The notes beneath the pieces were generated by a model. The model worked only from the letters and a program-made list of their open reading frames with translations. It did not search any database and was not told the origin of the DNA. Source: Pseudomonadota bacterium (lineage in GTDB: Bacteria > Pseudomonadota > Alphaproteobacteria > Rhizobiales > Hyphomicrobiaceae). Taken from it: a stretch of 6,407 nucleotides of DNA. Position 1 is the stretch's first letter; every line of letters starts with the position of its first letter. Where the stretch lies: positions 1 to 6,407 of the forward strand of contig JAKAXS010000171.1 in the NCBI GenBank assembly GCA_021816505.1, written 5' to 3'. The translations under genes were made by a program, and so were the position numbers. This document shows, piece by piece, positions 1 through 5,974 of the stretch.

Positions 1-834
1 CCCGACGGAAAGCCAACCACTGCCGAGCCAGGCCATCAGCGCGACGCCGCCCGCCAAGCCTGTCAGATGGTGCCATTTCATCCAGCCTCGATAAGGGGTG
101 AACCGCTTTCGGCCGAACCGGACTTTCAACAGTCCGATCCAGATGCCGAGCATGGCGCCGATTGCCGCCGGACCCGCCGTCCACATGATGACTTGCCGCC
201 AGACCGCACCATCGGCGCGGATCGGCGTGAAGTAGATCCAATGCGGCACGGAGCCGAGCCAATTCCAAAAGCGCTCGCGTTTCGTGGTGGCCTGAACCAC
301 CTCGCCGGTCTTGGACGACACGTAGACTTGCGTTCCGAGGCCGTCGGCAACAGCGAAGAGATGAAGCGGGCGGTGCGGATTGAAGCGGCTGGTCACAGTC
401 CATTGATCGATGTCTATGGCGGATTGGAAGGTGACGGCCGTTCCTGGAAACAGGGCTCGTACGATCGGCTGTGCGTCGTCGGCGGAAACGCGTGTGATCG
501 CCCTTCCGTCCTTGGCGGATACCGCGAAGGGCCGGCCGAAATCATAGATGCGATAGACCGGCTCCGCGCCGGCCATCTCCAGCCGGAATATGGTCGGCGT
601 TCGTGGCAGCGCTAGCGTCGCAAGCGCCTCACCGGGCGCTACGGCAATTGACGCGGCATCGATCGCCGGCAGCCGCTGCACCCGCTCATCGTCGCGCCAT
701 GATGGATACGGCACGTACATCATGACGAGTCCGGATGCGAACCACATGGCGCAAAGCAGGCACGTGATGATGCCAAGCCATCGGTGGCTCCAGAACAGCG
801 CACGACGACCGCGCTGGCGCATGCGCAATGGCAT
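1..834 (-). CDS. PepSY-associated transmembrane protein, C-terminus cut by window edge
   Basis: Open frame of 278 codons running off the left edge with no stop, so this is the N-terminal part of a longer inner-membrane protein. The ATG start is preceded by GGAG six bases upstream; the frame stays open further upstream but I see no ATG or GTG start there. Visible parts: a first membrane helix at about residues 13-41 (contains HRWLGII), a periplasmic PepSY-like region at about 60-190 with HRPLHLF (154-160) and a YVSSKTGEVV strand (171-180), a second helix at about 213-236, then RGWMKWHHLTG (249-259) leading into a third helix. Conserved His residues at 17, 154, 158, 198, 255 and 256 suit the PepSY-TM family, whose members (PiuB and FegB-like) accompany TonB receptors and are thought to help release or reduce the metal of imported siderophores. 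It lies 53 nt after the receptor stop, so it is probably co-transcribed and under the same B12 control. The family call is firm; the exact reaction is not. Confidence 0.9.
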   Translation of the reverse strand, partial: MPLRMRQRGRRALFWSHRWLGIITCLLCAMWFASGLVMMYVPYPSWRDDERVQRLPAIDAASIAVAPGEALATLALPRTPTIFRLEMAGAEPVYRIYDFGRPFAVSAKDGRAITRVSADDAQPIVRALFPGTAVTFQSAIDIDQWTVTSRFNPHRPLHLFAVADGLGTQVYVSSKTGEVVQATTKRERFWNWLGSVPHWIYFTPIRADGAVWRQVIMWTAGPAAIGAMLGIWIGLLKVRFGRKRFTPYRGWMKWHHLTGLAGGVALMAWLGSGWLSVG

Positions 835-887
835 TGATACTCCGAGTGATGTGGCGCCGCCGGCCGATGGGCGACGGCGCCAGTCCG

Positions 888-3206
888 CTAGAACCTTGTC
901 GTGAGAGAGGCTTCGAAGGTGCGTGGCGGCGCAATGTAGGCTTGGTACGGCGAGCTTTGGTCAGAAACATCCGCTGACCTGAGGTACGGTGTATAGAACT
1001 CGTCGAACAGGTTCTTCACACGGAAGTCGAGACGCGATTTCTCCGTGGGCCGCCATTGCAGCCCAAGGTTCGTAATCGTGTACGACGGACGCTCGACGGT
1101 GTTCGAGAAATTCTCAAACGATTGGCCGATATACTGAACACCCACGCTGGCTTGCCAGTTTTGTGCGAATGCCCAGCTAAGCCACACGTTGCCCGTTTTT
1201 TCAGGAACGAGGATCGGCACTTTGCCGGTGAAGTCTATGACCTGGAACGTGCCGAGATCGATAAACTGGAAGTCGTCGTACTGCGCCCGCAGCAACGCTC
1301 CGTTTGCATCGATCCGCCAGCCATCGCCGAGGCGCAAGCCGACGGCCGCTTCCACGCCGCGGGACGACTGCTGGCCAATCTGAATGACACGAAACAGGTT
1401 CGCCGGGTCTGCCACCAGCAGGTCGGTCTTGACGATATCGTAGGCGGAGACAGTCCATTCGAGTGCGCCGTTCCACAGCTCCTGCTTCACGCCGATCTCT
1501 GTTTGTGTTCCCCTGGTCTGGTCGAAGTCTGCACGTGCTGCTTCCAGCTCAAGCGTCGGCTGAAGCGGATCGGTGGCGACGGCGTACTGACCAAAGAATG
1601 CCAGACCTCGAACCGGCGTTATCACGGCGCCCGCACGCCAGTTGAAGGCGTGAAAATCGACGCCGAACGATCCCGCCGGGCGAGCCTTGTCGTCGCGGGT
1701 CAATGACGTTTCTTCCCAGCGAACACCGCCGACGAGCGACAGGTAGTCGTTGACCACGAGCCGATCTTCGATGAACAGCGACTTCTGGTTCACCTCGGAT
1801 GCGAAGCCTGGATCGAGCCGATCTGGGTCAGGGAAGTAAACACGCTCGGGATCGTCGAAATCGACTGAGCCGATGGGCGTGTCGAACGGATAGGTGATGA
1901 AGGTTCCCGAATAGCCGAACTTGCCGCGGTTGACGTCGAATCCGACAACGGTTTCGTTCTTGCTTCCGAGAAGGTTCGTCTTCAGCGTCGCGTCGAACCG
2001 ATTTCCTATTTGATCCTGTTTTTGCAGGATGTGAGAGCCATACAAGTCGACCAGCTGAGATCCCGCGTTCCAAACGTAGGTGTCGGCATTCCGGAATTCG
2101 CGCCGGCTATCCAGATAATAAGCGACGTTCCGGAACGACAGCATCTCGCTGGGCGACCACTCGGTCTTGAACTGGGTCCAGCTGTCCTTGAATTCGAGCA
2201 GGCTGTCTTCGACGTTGTAGTTGTTCTCGCGCGTGCGCCGTTCAAGCACGCCATTCCTGATTGGCACGCCGTAGTACGTCATCGGCTGCTGATCGCCGTA
2301 GTCGTGCGAAACCGTGAACGCGAGATCGCGCGTCGCCTGCAAACGCACCGCGCCGGAAATTCCGAGATTCTCGGAGTCTCCGTCATCGACCCAGCCGTCG
2401 GAAGCATCCGCGCTGACGTTGAAGCGATAGGACAGCGCTTTCGAAAGGGCGCCACCGCTGTCCAGCGATGCGCGTCGCGTCAGATTGCTGTCGATCAGCA
2501 CCTGCGCCTCGTTGAAGAAGCCCTCGGTAATCGGCTTCTTCGGGATGACGTTGATGATGCCGCCGATTGCGCCGTCTCCATAGAGGACCGAGGCCGGCCC
2601 GTGGAGCACTTCGATCCGATCGACAGACCAGGTGTTGAACGGAAACGTTATGTTCCCTCTGCCGGGAAACAGCCTCGTACCGTCGTACAACTGCATGACG
2701 GAGTTGTTGCCTTGGAAGCCACGTGCGGCGAAAGCCGTTCCGGACGTTGGCGGGGCGACGCTGCTGAAGCCCGGCGCGTTCTGCGTCACGGCTTCGACAA
2801 CACTGTTTTGCCCGCGCTCACGAGCCGTTTCGCCGGAGATCACATCGACGCTCGCCGGAGTTTCCAGCGGGGTCATGTCGAGGCGGCTGCCGCTTGTGTT
2901 CGGCTTGGCAAGGTTCAAGCCCGGCTCGGACTGATTGGGCTCTGACTTTGCGACCGCCGGCTGTTGTTCCGCTGGCGGCGCTGCGCTCTTCTGCTTCACC
3001 GGAGCGACGGTTTTCTTGGCCGTTGTTGCCGGCGAGGCGGCTTTCGCCTTCGGCTGCGTACCCTGCACCACGATCGGTGGCAGATCCGCGTTGCTCGACT
3101 GCGCCGACGCGCTGGAAATAAAGGAAATCGGCGCGGCCAGTGCCACCGTCGACAGCCCAAACCGAATGATCGTCTTGCCGCTCGTGCGGCGGATGTTCGT
3201 CGTCAT
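888..3206 (-). CDS. TonB-dependent outer-membrane receptor (siderophore-receptor type), B12-riboswitch controlled
   Basis: Energy-dependent outer-membrane importer of 772 residues. Order of parts: signal peptide (1 to about 35, positive start, hydrophobic core, ending SSASA then QSS); TonB box LPPIVVQG at 42-49; a Lys/Ala/Pro-rich linker at about 50-105; plug domain at about 110-222 (ETPASVDVIS, FAARGF, LYDGTRLF, DRIEVLHGPASVLYGDGAIGGIINV split over 116-220); then a beta-barrel ending LTTRF with the terminal Phe needed for outer-membrane assembly. The plug matches siderophore receptors (FhuA/FegA-like) better than BtuB. I chose ATG at 3206-3204 because GGGGG sits seven bases upstream; a TTG two codons earlier would leave only three bases. 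The next minus-strand gene is a PepSY membrane protein, a usual partner. Expression is expected to be switched off by cobalamin through the upstream riboswitch. The substrate cannot be read from sequence: corrinoid, cobalt chelate or ferric siderophore are all possible. Confidence 0.95.
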   Translation of the reverse strand: MTTNIRRTSGKTIIRFGLSTVALAAPISFISSASAQSSNADLPPIVVQGTQPKAKAASPATTAKKTVAPVKQKSAAPPAEQQPAVAKSEPNQSEPGLNLAKPNTSGSRLDMTPLETPASVDVISGETARERGQNSVVEAVTQNAPGFSSVAPPTSGTAFAARGFQGNNSVMQLYDGTRLFPGRGNITFPFNTWSVDRIEVLHGPASVLYGDGAIGGIINVIPKKPITEGFFNEAQVLIDSNLTRRASLDSGGALSKALSYRFNVSADASDGWVDDGDSENLGISGAVRLQATRDLAFTVSHDYGDQQPMTYYGVPIRNGVLERRTRENNYNVEDSLLEFKDSWTQFKTEWSPSEMLSFRNVAYYLDSRREFRNADTYVWNAGSQLVDLYGSHILQKQDQIGNRFDATLKTNLLGSKNETVVGFDVNRGKFGYSGTFITYPFDTPIGSVDFDDPERVYFPDPDRLDPGFASEVNQKSLFIEDRLVVNDYLSLVGGVRWEETSLTRDDKARPAGSFGVDFHAFNWRAGAVITPVRGLAFFGQYAVATDPLQPTLELEAARADFDQTRGTQTEIGVKQELWNGALEWTVSAYDIVKTDLLVADPANLFRVIQIGQQSSRGVEAAVGLRLGDGWRIDANGALLRAQYDDFQFIDLGTFQVIDFTGKVPILVPEKTGNVWLSWAFAQNWQASVGVQYIGQSFENFSNTVERPSYTITNLGLQWRPTEKSRLDFRVKNLFDEFYTPYLRSADVSDQSSPYQAYIAPPRTFEASLTTRF

Positions 3207-3213
3207 TTTCAAA

Positions 3214-3241
3214 CCCCCAGATCCCGACTGATCCTTGGGGG
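3214..3241 (-). promoter_or_regulatory. Hairpin masking the receptor ribosome-binding site
   Basis: On the minus strand CCCCCA (3241-3236) pairs perfectly with TGGGGG (3219-3214). After a two-base bulge the helix continues as GATC/GATC (3233-3230 with 3223-3220), closing a six-base loop. The GGGGG it buries is the Shine-Dalgarno sequence seven bases before the receptor ATG. Cobalamin riboswitches of Gram-negative bacteria commonly act by hiding the ribosome site, so this is the likely expression platform or part of it. The pairing is seen directly; its coupling to the aptamer is inferred. Confidence 0.7.
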
Positions 3242-3450
3242 AGTACGCCCGCCTACACTCTCACACGACGCATGGACGCCAGCTCGGCGACCGCGCAATT
3301 GCGGCCGCACCGGTCTCCATGTTCAACGATCAGCGCCGGAAAAACGACACCGTAGAATGACATGCCTGACGCGCTCCCCTTCGGTCGCTCATCAGTCGCC
3401 ACTACGGGTTACCGTTCCGCCGAGCGTCCCGCACGGTGGATGGGCGACAT
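3242..3450 (-). other. Long receptor leader between aptamer and ribosome-site hairpin
   Basis: About 210 nt of transcribed leader with no recognised gene. It holds a GC-rich segment at 3290-3316 where GACCG and CGGTC flank a CGCAATTGCG palindrome and a GCGGCCGC palindrome, a short T run on the minus strand (3336-3340), and several short minus-strand reading frames. The longest runs from ATG at 3363 to TAG at 3253 (36 codons) with AGGGGAG ten bases upstream. I do not recognise its product and cannot show that it is translated. Confidence 0.4.
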
Positions 3451-3646
3451 GTAACGGCAGGTCTCCTGGCTCACGGCTCGAACATCGTTTTCTGCCTTCC
3501 CGGCACCGATTTGGCGCCAGTGGCGTCGTTGAAAACGACTTGCCGTTCACAGTTGCGGGAGCAGCCGCGGTTTCGGTGCTCGTCGCACCTCACCGCATTC
3601 CCTTCTTAGTCGTCAGCCACCTTGCGCTGGCCAACGAAACCGTCAC
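3451..3646 (-). promoter_or_regulatory. Cobalamin (B12) riboswitch
   Basis: Read on the minus strand, the segment carries the class hallmarks in the right order: a 5' P1 strand GTGACGG (3646-3640), AAGGGAATGCGGTG, the core GGCTGCTCCCGCAACTGTGA, GCCACTGG, CCGGGAAGGC, and the B12 box AGCCAGGAGACCTGCC. The 3' strand CCGTTAC (3457-3451) pairs with the first strand to close P1 as seven base pairs including one G-U. In this RNA family adenosylcobalamin binding represses the downstream gene. The next minus-strand gene is the TonB-dependent receptor, a classic target. The aptamer call is firm and its ends are set by P1. I did not fold the peripheral helices. Confidence 0.96.
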
Positions 3647-3653
3647 AGGTCCT

Positions 3654-3682
3654 AGTGCGCAATTAATTCATCGCTGAGTCAA
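3654..3682 (-). promoter_or_regulatory. Candidate promoter of the riboswitch-receptor transcript
   Basis: A TTGACT hexamer (3682-3677, minus strand) is a good -35 element. The -10 position is weak: CGCACT at 17-nt spacing or GCACTA at 18. The predicted start falls at about 3647, just before the first P1 base of the aptamer, which is the main reason to take it seriously. Confidence 0.35.
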
Positions 3683-3735
3683 CGGCCGACGAACGCTTCT
3701 TTCACTTGCTTCCCGCGGGTGATGCTCTGAGGTGA

Positions 3736-3760
3736 CACCAATTTTGGTGACGTGATCACG
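3736..3760. repeat. Two adjacent palindromes in the transglutaminase-receptor gap
   Basis: CACCAA-TT-TTGGTG (3736-3749) is an inverted repeat with six-base arms, and CGTGATCACG (3751-3760) is a perfect ten-base palindrome one base later. GGTGAC also occurs as a direct repeat (3731-3736 and 3746-3751). They lie between the transglutaminase stop and the candidate receptor promoter. They could be operators or a weak terminator; no T tract follows on either strand, which argues against an intrinsic terminator. Confidence 0.4.
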
Positions 3761-3817
3761 ACAGCCTACGCTTGCCGATCATGCGGAGCGGCGCTCACCT
3801 CGTAACGTCGGCCCACG

Positions 3818-4645
3818 TCAAATGGTCTTTGCCGGCGCCAAATCTGCTTCATCGGTCCAGACGAGGAACGACTTGAGTGTATTGGGGCCGAATGTCGTGA
3901 TGATAGCGACGTCGGCTGCATCGCGTCCCCGCGCGATGAGAACACGCCCAATCCGCGGCACGTTATTGCGAGGATCGAACGTGTGCCATTGACCGCCAAG
4001 GTAGGCTTCGAACCAGGCGGCGAAATCACCTGGCGGGTGCGGTGTCGGAGTGCCCACATCGCTGAGATAACCGGTGCAGTAGCGTGCCGGGATATTCAAC
4101 GCGCGGCAGAAGGCGATCGCCAAGTGCGCATAATCGCGGCACACGCCCTTGCGATCCGCGTACGCGCTGGAGGCGGTTCGATTGACGCTCGCGTGCTCGT
4201 AGCCAAATACGATGTGGTTGTGCACGAAGTCGCAAATTTGCGACACGCGCTTCCAGCCTGTTTCCTGTCCGCCAAAAAGTGACCACGCCAGATCAAGCAG
4301 CTGATCGCTGTCGCAGTAACGGCTCGCCAGAAGGAACACGAGCGCGTCCTCGGGCAGGTCCTGGACCAGCAGTTGCGTTGCGCCGACGGCTTCGGGATCT
4401 GGCGCCCCCGAGTCATTGACGATCGAATTGCAGGAAATCCGTACCGGGCCACGTGGAGCCAATAGTCGGCTGCACCAATTCCCAAAACCATCGCGATAAC
4501 CCGTAATCGGCACCGATGGGCTGACGATGACATGGTCAGGCGATTGCAGGTCCGAGGCGCGAGAATAGTGAACGTTCAGCATCAGTATTGCGGGCGTGGG
4601 CTGAGGAAAGTCGTAGTTCAGTTCGTAACCGACGCGAAGCTTCAC
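3818..4645 (-). CDS. Transglutaminase-like family protein
   Basis: 275-residue soluble protein with no signal peptide. The start is GTG, chosen because GGAGG lies seven bases upstream. An N-terminal beta region (about 1-95, with YRDGFGNWCSR at 50-60) precedes the transglutaminase-like papain-fold core. That core includes the nucleophile in GVCRDYAHLA (Cys169), NIPARYCTGYL (184-194), DFAAWFEAYL (207-216) and WHTFDPRNN (220-228, Asp224), then PRIGRVLIARGRDAADVAI (230-248). This layout matches the bacterial transglutaminase-like cysteine-peptidase family; members often sit beside circularly permuted ATP-grasp and alpha-E genes, none of which are in view. The usual catalytic His after the DF motif is Ala209 here, with His221 nearby. 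I recall related alphaproteobacterial proteins with the same Ala, so it may be a subfamily trait. Its substrate is unknown. It follows a 78-residue unknown gene by 33 nt, so the two probably share a transcript. Confidence 0.9.
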   Translation of the reverse strand: MKLRVGYELNYDFPQPTPAILMLNVHYSRASDLQSPDHVIVSPSVPITGYRDGFGNWCSRLLAPRGPVRISCNSIVNDSGAPDPEAVGATQLLVQDLPEDALVFLLASRYCDSDQLLDLAWSLFGGQETGWKRVSQICDFVHNHIVFGYEHASVNRTASSAYADRKGVCRDYAHLAIAFCRALNIPARYCTGYLSDVGTPTPHPPGDFAAWFEAYLGGQWHTFDPRNNVPRIGRVLIARGRDAADVAIITTFGPNTLKSFLVWTDEADLAPAKTI

Positions 4646-4678
4646 AGAGGCGCCTCCAAGGTGGGGACGGAGTTACGG

Positions 4679-4915
4679 TTATCGAAGCGGCGCGACGATC
4701 GACAAGGTGACGATCTTGTCGTTGGCCGCGCGTCCTAGGATCAGGGAAATATCGTCCTGAATAAAATGCTGCGTTGAAGCGAGGCCGTTCTGACCCGCTT
4801 GCACGTCTTGTCGCGCAAACTGCAAGCCGGATTGCTCCTCAACTCGCCGTGCTTGGCACAGCACAATCGAGGGTTCGCAACCGGCGGTTAATTCCGTTTT
4901 GGTTTCGGTGCTCAT
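4679..4915 (-). CDS. Small protein of unknown function (78 aa)
   Basis: Not recognised. I chose the internal ATG at 4915 because AGGAG lies four bases before it, whereas the longer frame starting at 4951 has no ribosome site. The product begins MSTETKTEL and has no signal peptide or membrane helix. Its middle is Gln-rich with acidic and basic residues (about 20-55), followed by a hydrophobic stretch DDISLILGRAANDKIVTLSIV (split over 54-74), which suggests a small folded helix-strand domain. Two Cys residues (13 and 20) are present. It lies 33 nt upstream of the transglutaminase-like gene on the same strand and is probably co-transcribed with it. An eight-base inverted repeat lies 43-68 nt upstream of the start. 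Confidence 0.6.
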   Translation of the reverse strand: MSTETKTELTAGCEPSIVLCQARRVEEQSGLQFARQDVQAGQNGLASTQHFIQDDISLILGRAANDKIVTLSIVAPLR

Positions 4916-5171
4916 GTGGCTCCTCTGCATGCGCGGGAGCCTGTGCGGCACTCTCAGTCATCGGCGGGCAGTTATGCCGATGATGGAGGAAGCTATCACA
5001 AAGCCGTGCCCGCCGCAGATAATTCTTCGACAAGAGGTTGTGTCGCGATCCGCAAGCCGAAACACGTCGACATTGTCCGCCAAGGCGTCCATGGTCTGTC
5101 GCATCATCGCTTCGATTCCACGGGCAGCGATGACAGAGAGATCTCGCGCTCCCGCCACAACAGGAGCGCCA
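4916..5171. other. Divergent intergenic region between small genes
   Basis: 256 nt separating the minus-strand gene starting at 4915 from the plus-strand gene starting at 5172; regulatory sites for both should lie here. I see no convincing -35/-10 pair and no GGAAC-type stress promoter. Open frames cross it on both strands, notably a minus-strand frame ending at 4958, but none has a good ribosome site or a recognisable product. Confidence 0.4.
4958..4983. repeat. Inverted repeat upstream of the 78-aa gene
   Basis: TCATCGGC (4958-4965) and GCCGATGA (4976-4983) are perfect eight-base arms around a ten-base loop. The element is 43-68 nt upstream of the minus-strand start at 4915, so it could be a leader hairpin or an operator. 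No T tract follows on either strand. Confidence 0.4.
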
Positions 5172-5372
5172 ATGCCATTCATACAACGCCCCGAAGGGTT
5201 CAGCTCCGAAACGCTCGCAATGCTCGACATGGCTATGAGCGAGCTGTGGTTGGAGCAGGCGGCGATGTTCCTATCGTCCGCGGCGCTGTCCGCTGGCAAT
5301 CCGCCGCAACAATCAGCGGAGGCGACCAATCTTCCCGACACGACGAAATCGGCCTCCGGCAATCAAGCTTAA
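5172..5372 (+). CDS. Small protein of unknown function (66 aa)
   Basis: The start is set by AGGAG five bases before the ATG. The N-terminal part (MPFIQRPEGFSSETLAML, 1-18) looks like a structured helix start rich in Met, Leu and Glu (to about residue 40). The rest (41-66) is Ser/Pro/Gln/Asn-rich and looks disordered. I do not recognise the family. The head resembles small Rhizobiales proteins of the PEGF-ETL kind that I recall as longer, so a shortened C-terminus is possible. It ends nine bases before the next plus-strand start, with that gene's Shine-Dalgarno touching this stop codon, so the two form an operon. A minus-strand frame overlaps it completely, but that frame has only a weak ribosome site. 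Confidence 0.55.
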   Translation: MPFIQRPEGFSSETLAMLDMAMSELWLEQAAMFLSSAALSAGNPPQQSAEATNLPDTTKSASGNQA

Positions 5373-5381
5373 GGAGACGCA

Positions 5382-5579
5382 ATGCCACCGCACAAATACA
5401 AGCCAGGCGAGGACGTGAGCTACGACCCTCCGAAAGGAGGAAAGGAGAGCATGCTGTCGTACAAAATTCAGCGGCTCATGCCGTTTGAGAACGGCGAGCT
5501 GAAGTATCGCATCAAGGCATCTGAGGAAAATTTTGAACGGATGGCCAAAGAGAGCGAACTGTCAAACGCACGAAGCTAG
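5382..5579 (+). CDS. Conserved-looking small hypothetical protein (65 aa)
   Basis: ATG preceded by AAGGAG six bases upstream. The product has no signal peptide or membrane segment. It begins KYKPGEDVSY (5-14), a pattern of small SH3-like beta proteins, continues with SYKIQRLMPFENGELKYRIK (26-45), a pair of strands joined by a turn, and ends in a charged helix (ENFERMAKESEL, 49-60). I recall similar short proteins in Bradyrhizobium and relatives, without known function. It is the second gene of a plus-strand pair (nine-base gap), and its stop is 70 nt before a strong hairpin shared with the convergent cold-shock gene. Confidence 0.75.
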   Translation: MPPHKYKPGEDVSYDPPKGGKESMLSYKIQRLMPFENGELKYRIKASEENFERMAKESELSNARS

Positions 5580-5649
5580 TCTGCGCTGGAGCCGCATGCG
5601 GCCAGTTCGCGGCGGCACTCTAGTTGGTTGTGGTCAAAGCGTTCGGGCA

Positions 5650-5676
5650 AGAGGGTGCCCCTGATAGGCACCCTCT
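5650..5676. terminator. Hairpin between convergent genes, probable bidirectional terminator
   Basis: AGAGGGTGCC (5650-5659) and GGCACCCTCT (5667-5676) form a perfect ten-base stem with a seven-base loop. It lies 13 nt after the cold-shock stop (minus strand) and 70 nt after the plus-strand stop at 5579. Neither strand has a clean T tract, so termination may be inefficient or factor-assisted, or the stem may mainly protect 3' ends. Confidence 0.65.
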
Positions 5677-5689
5677 CGACCGGAATTTC

Positions 5690-5899
5690 TTACGCCGCTT
5701 GAATTGTGCTCACGGCCGTCTTGCCGGAGCGGCGATCAACTTCAGTATCAAACGAGACTTTCTGGCCTTCGCGCAGTCCGCTCATTCCAGCCCGCTCCAA
5801 TGCGGTTGCATGGACGAATACGTCTGTGCCGCCGTCCTCGGGAGCGATGAAGCCGAAGCCCTTTTGGTCATTGTAGAATTTAACAGTACCGACTTTCAT
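5690..5899 (-). CDS. cspA: Cold-shock protein, CspA family
   Basis: 69 residues, the full length of a single cold-shock domain, a five-stranded OB-fold barrel that binds single-stranded RNA and DNA and acts as an RNA chaperone. RNP1 is KGFGFI (13-18) and RNP2 is VFVHA (27-31). GTVKFYN (4-10) opens the fold, and GGTDVFVH with ERAGMSGLREGQKVSF is typical of alphaproteobacterial members. ATG is preceded by AAAGGA with seven bases of spacing. Alphaproteobacteria usually have several csp genes, so the symbol names the family, not a proven orthologue. It is probably monocistronic: a strong hairpin follows 13 nt after the stop, and a promoter candidate lies about 40 nt upstream. The leader appears short, unlike the long thermosensing leader of E. 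coli cspA. Confidence 0.96.
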   Translation of the reverse strand: MKVGTVKFYNDQKGFGFIAPEDGGTDVFVHATALERAGMSGLREGQKVSFDTEVDRRSGKTAVSTIQAA

Positions 5900-5936
5900 T
5901 CTTTAGTCCTTTGTGTCGTCAGAACGCGATGTGCGT

Positions 5937-5965
5937 CCGTACGGTCTAGCACGAATTTGCGTCAA
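5937..5965 (-). promoter_or_regulatory. Candidate promoter of the cold-shock gene
   Basis: CTTGACG on the minus strand (-35 hexamer TTGACG, 5965-5960) matches the strongly conserved alphaproteobacterial -35. A weak -10 (GTACGG, 5942-5937) follows at 17-nt spacing. The start would fall near 5930, giving a leader of about 30 nt. Confidence 0.35.
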
Positions 5966-5974
5966 GTCCCCAAA

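Noticed and set aside
67..615. Plus-strand open frame of 182 codons over the PepSY gene
   Set aside because: It is a shadow of the minus-strand PepSY frame, whose helices and HRPLHLF motif are clear; the plus product is low-complexity Arg/Gly/Pro sequence without a ribosome site.
2010..2945. Plus-strand open frame of 311 codons inside the receptor gene
   Set aside because: It is antisense to the plug and barrel coding region, which has a complete convincing protein; the plus product has no recognisable domain.
3210..3212. TTG as receptor start two codons upstream of the ATG
   Set aside because: Only three bases would separate it from GGGGG, whereas the ATG at 3206 has seven.
3336..3410. Intrinsic terminator in the leader (CCGTAG/CTACGG pairing before a T run on the minus strand)
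   Set aside because: Only six base pairs with a loop of about 40 nt and five bases between stem and T run; too weak to call, though a conditional structure remains possible.
2964..3677. Plus-strand frame of 237 codons crossing receptor start, leader and riboswitch
   Set aside because: It runs antisense through a structured RNA and a signal peptide; an Arg/His-rich product with no motif.
4916..5488. Plus-strand frame of 190 codons
   Set aside because: It overlaps two better-supported small genes in another frame, is Arg/His-rich and has no ribosome site.
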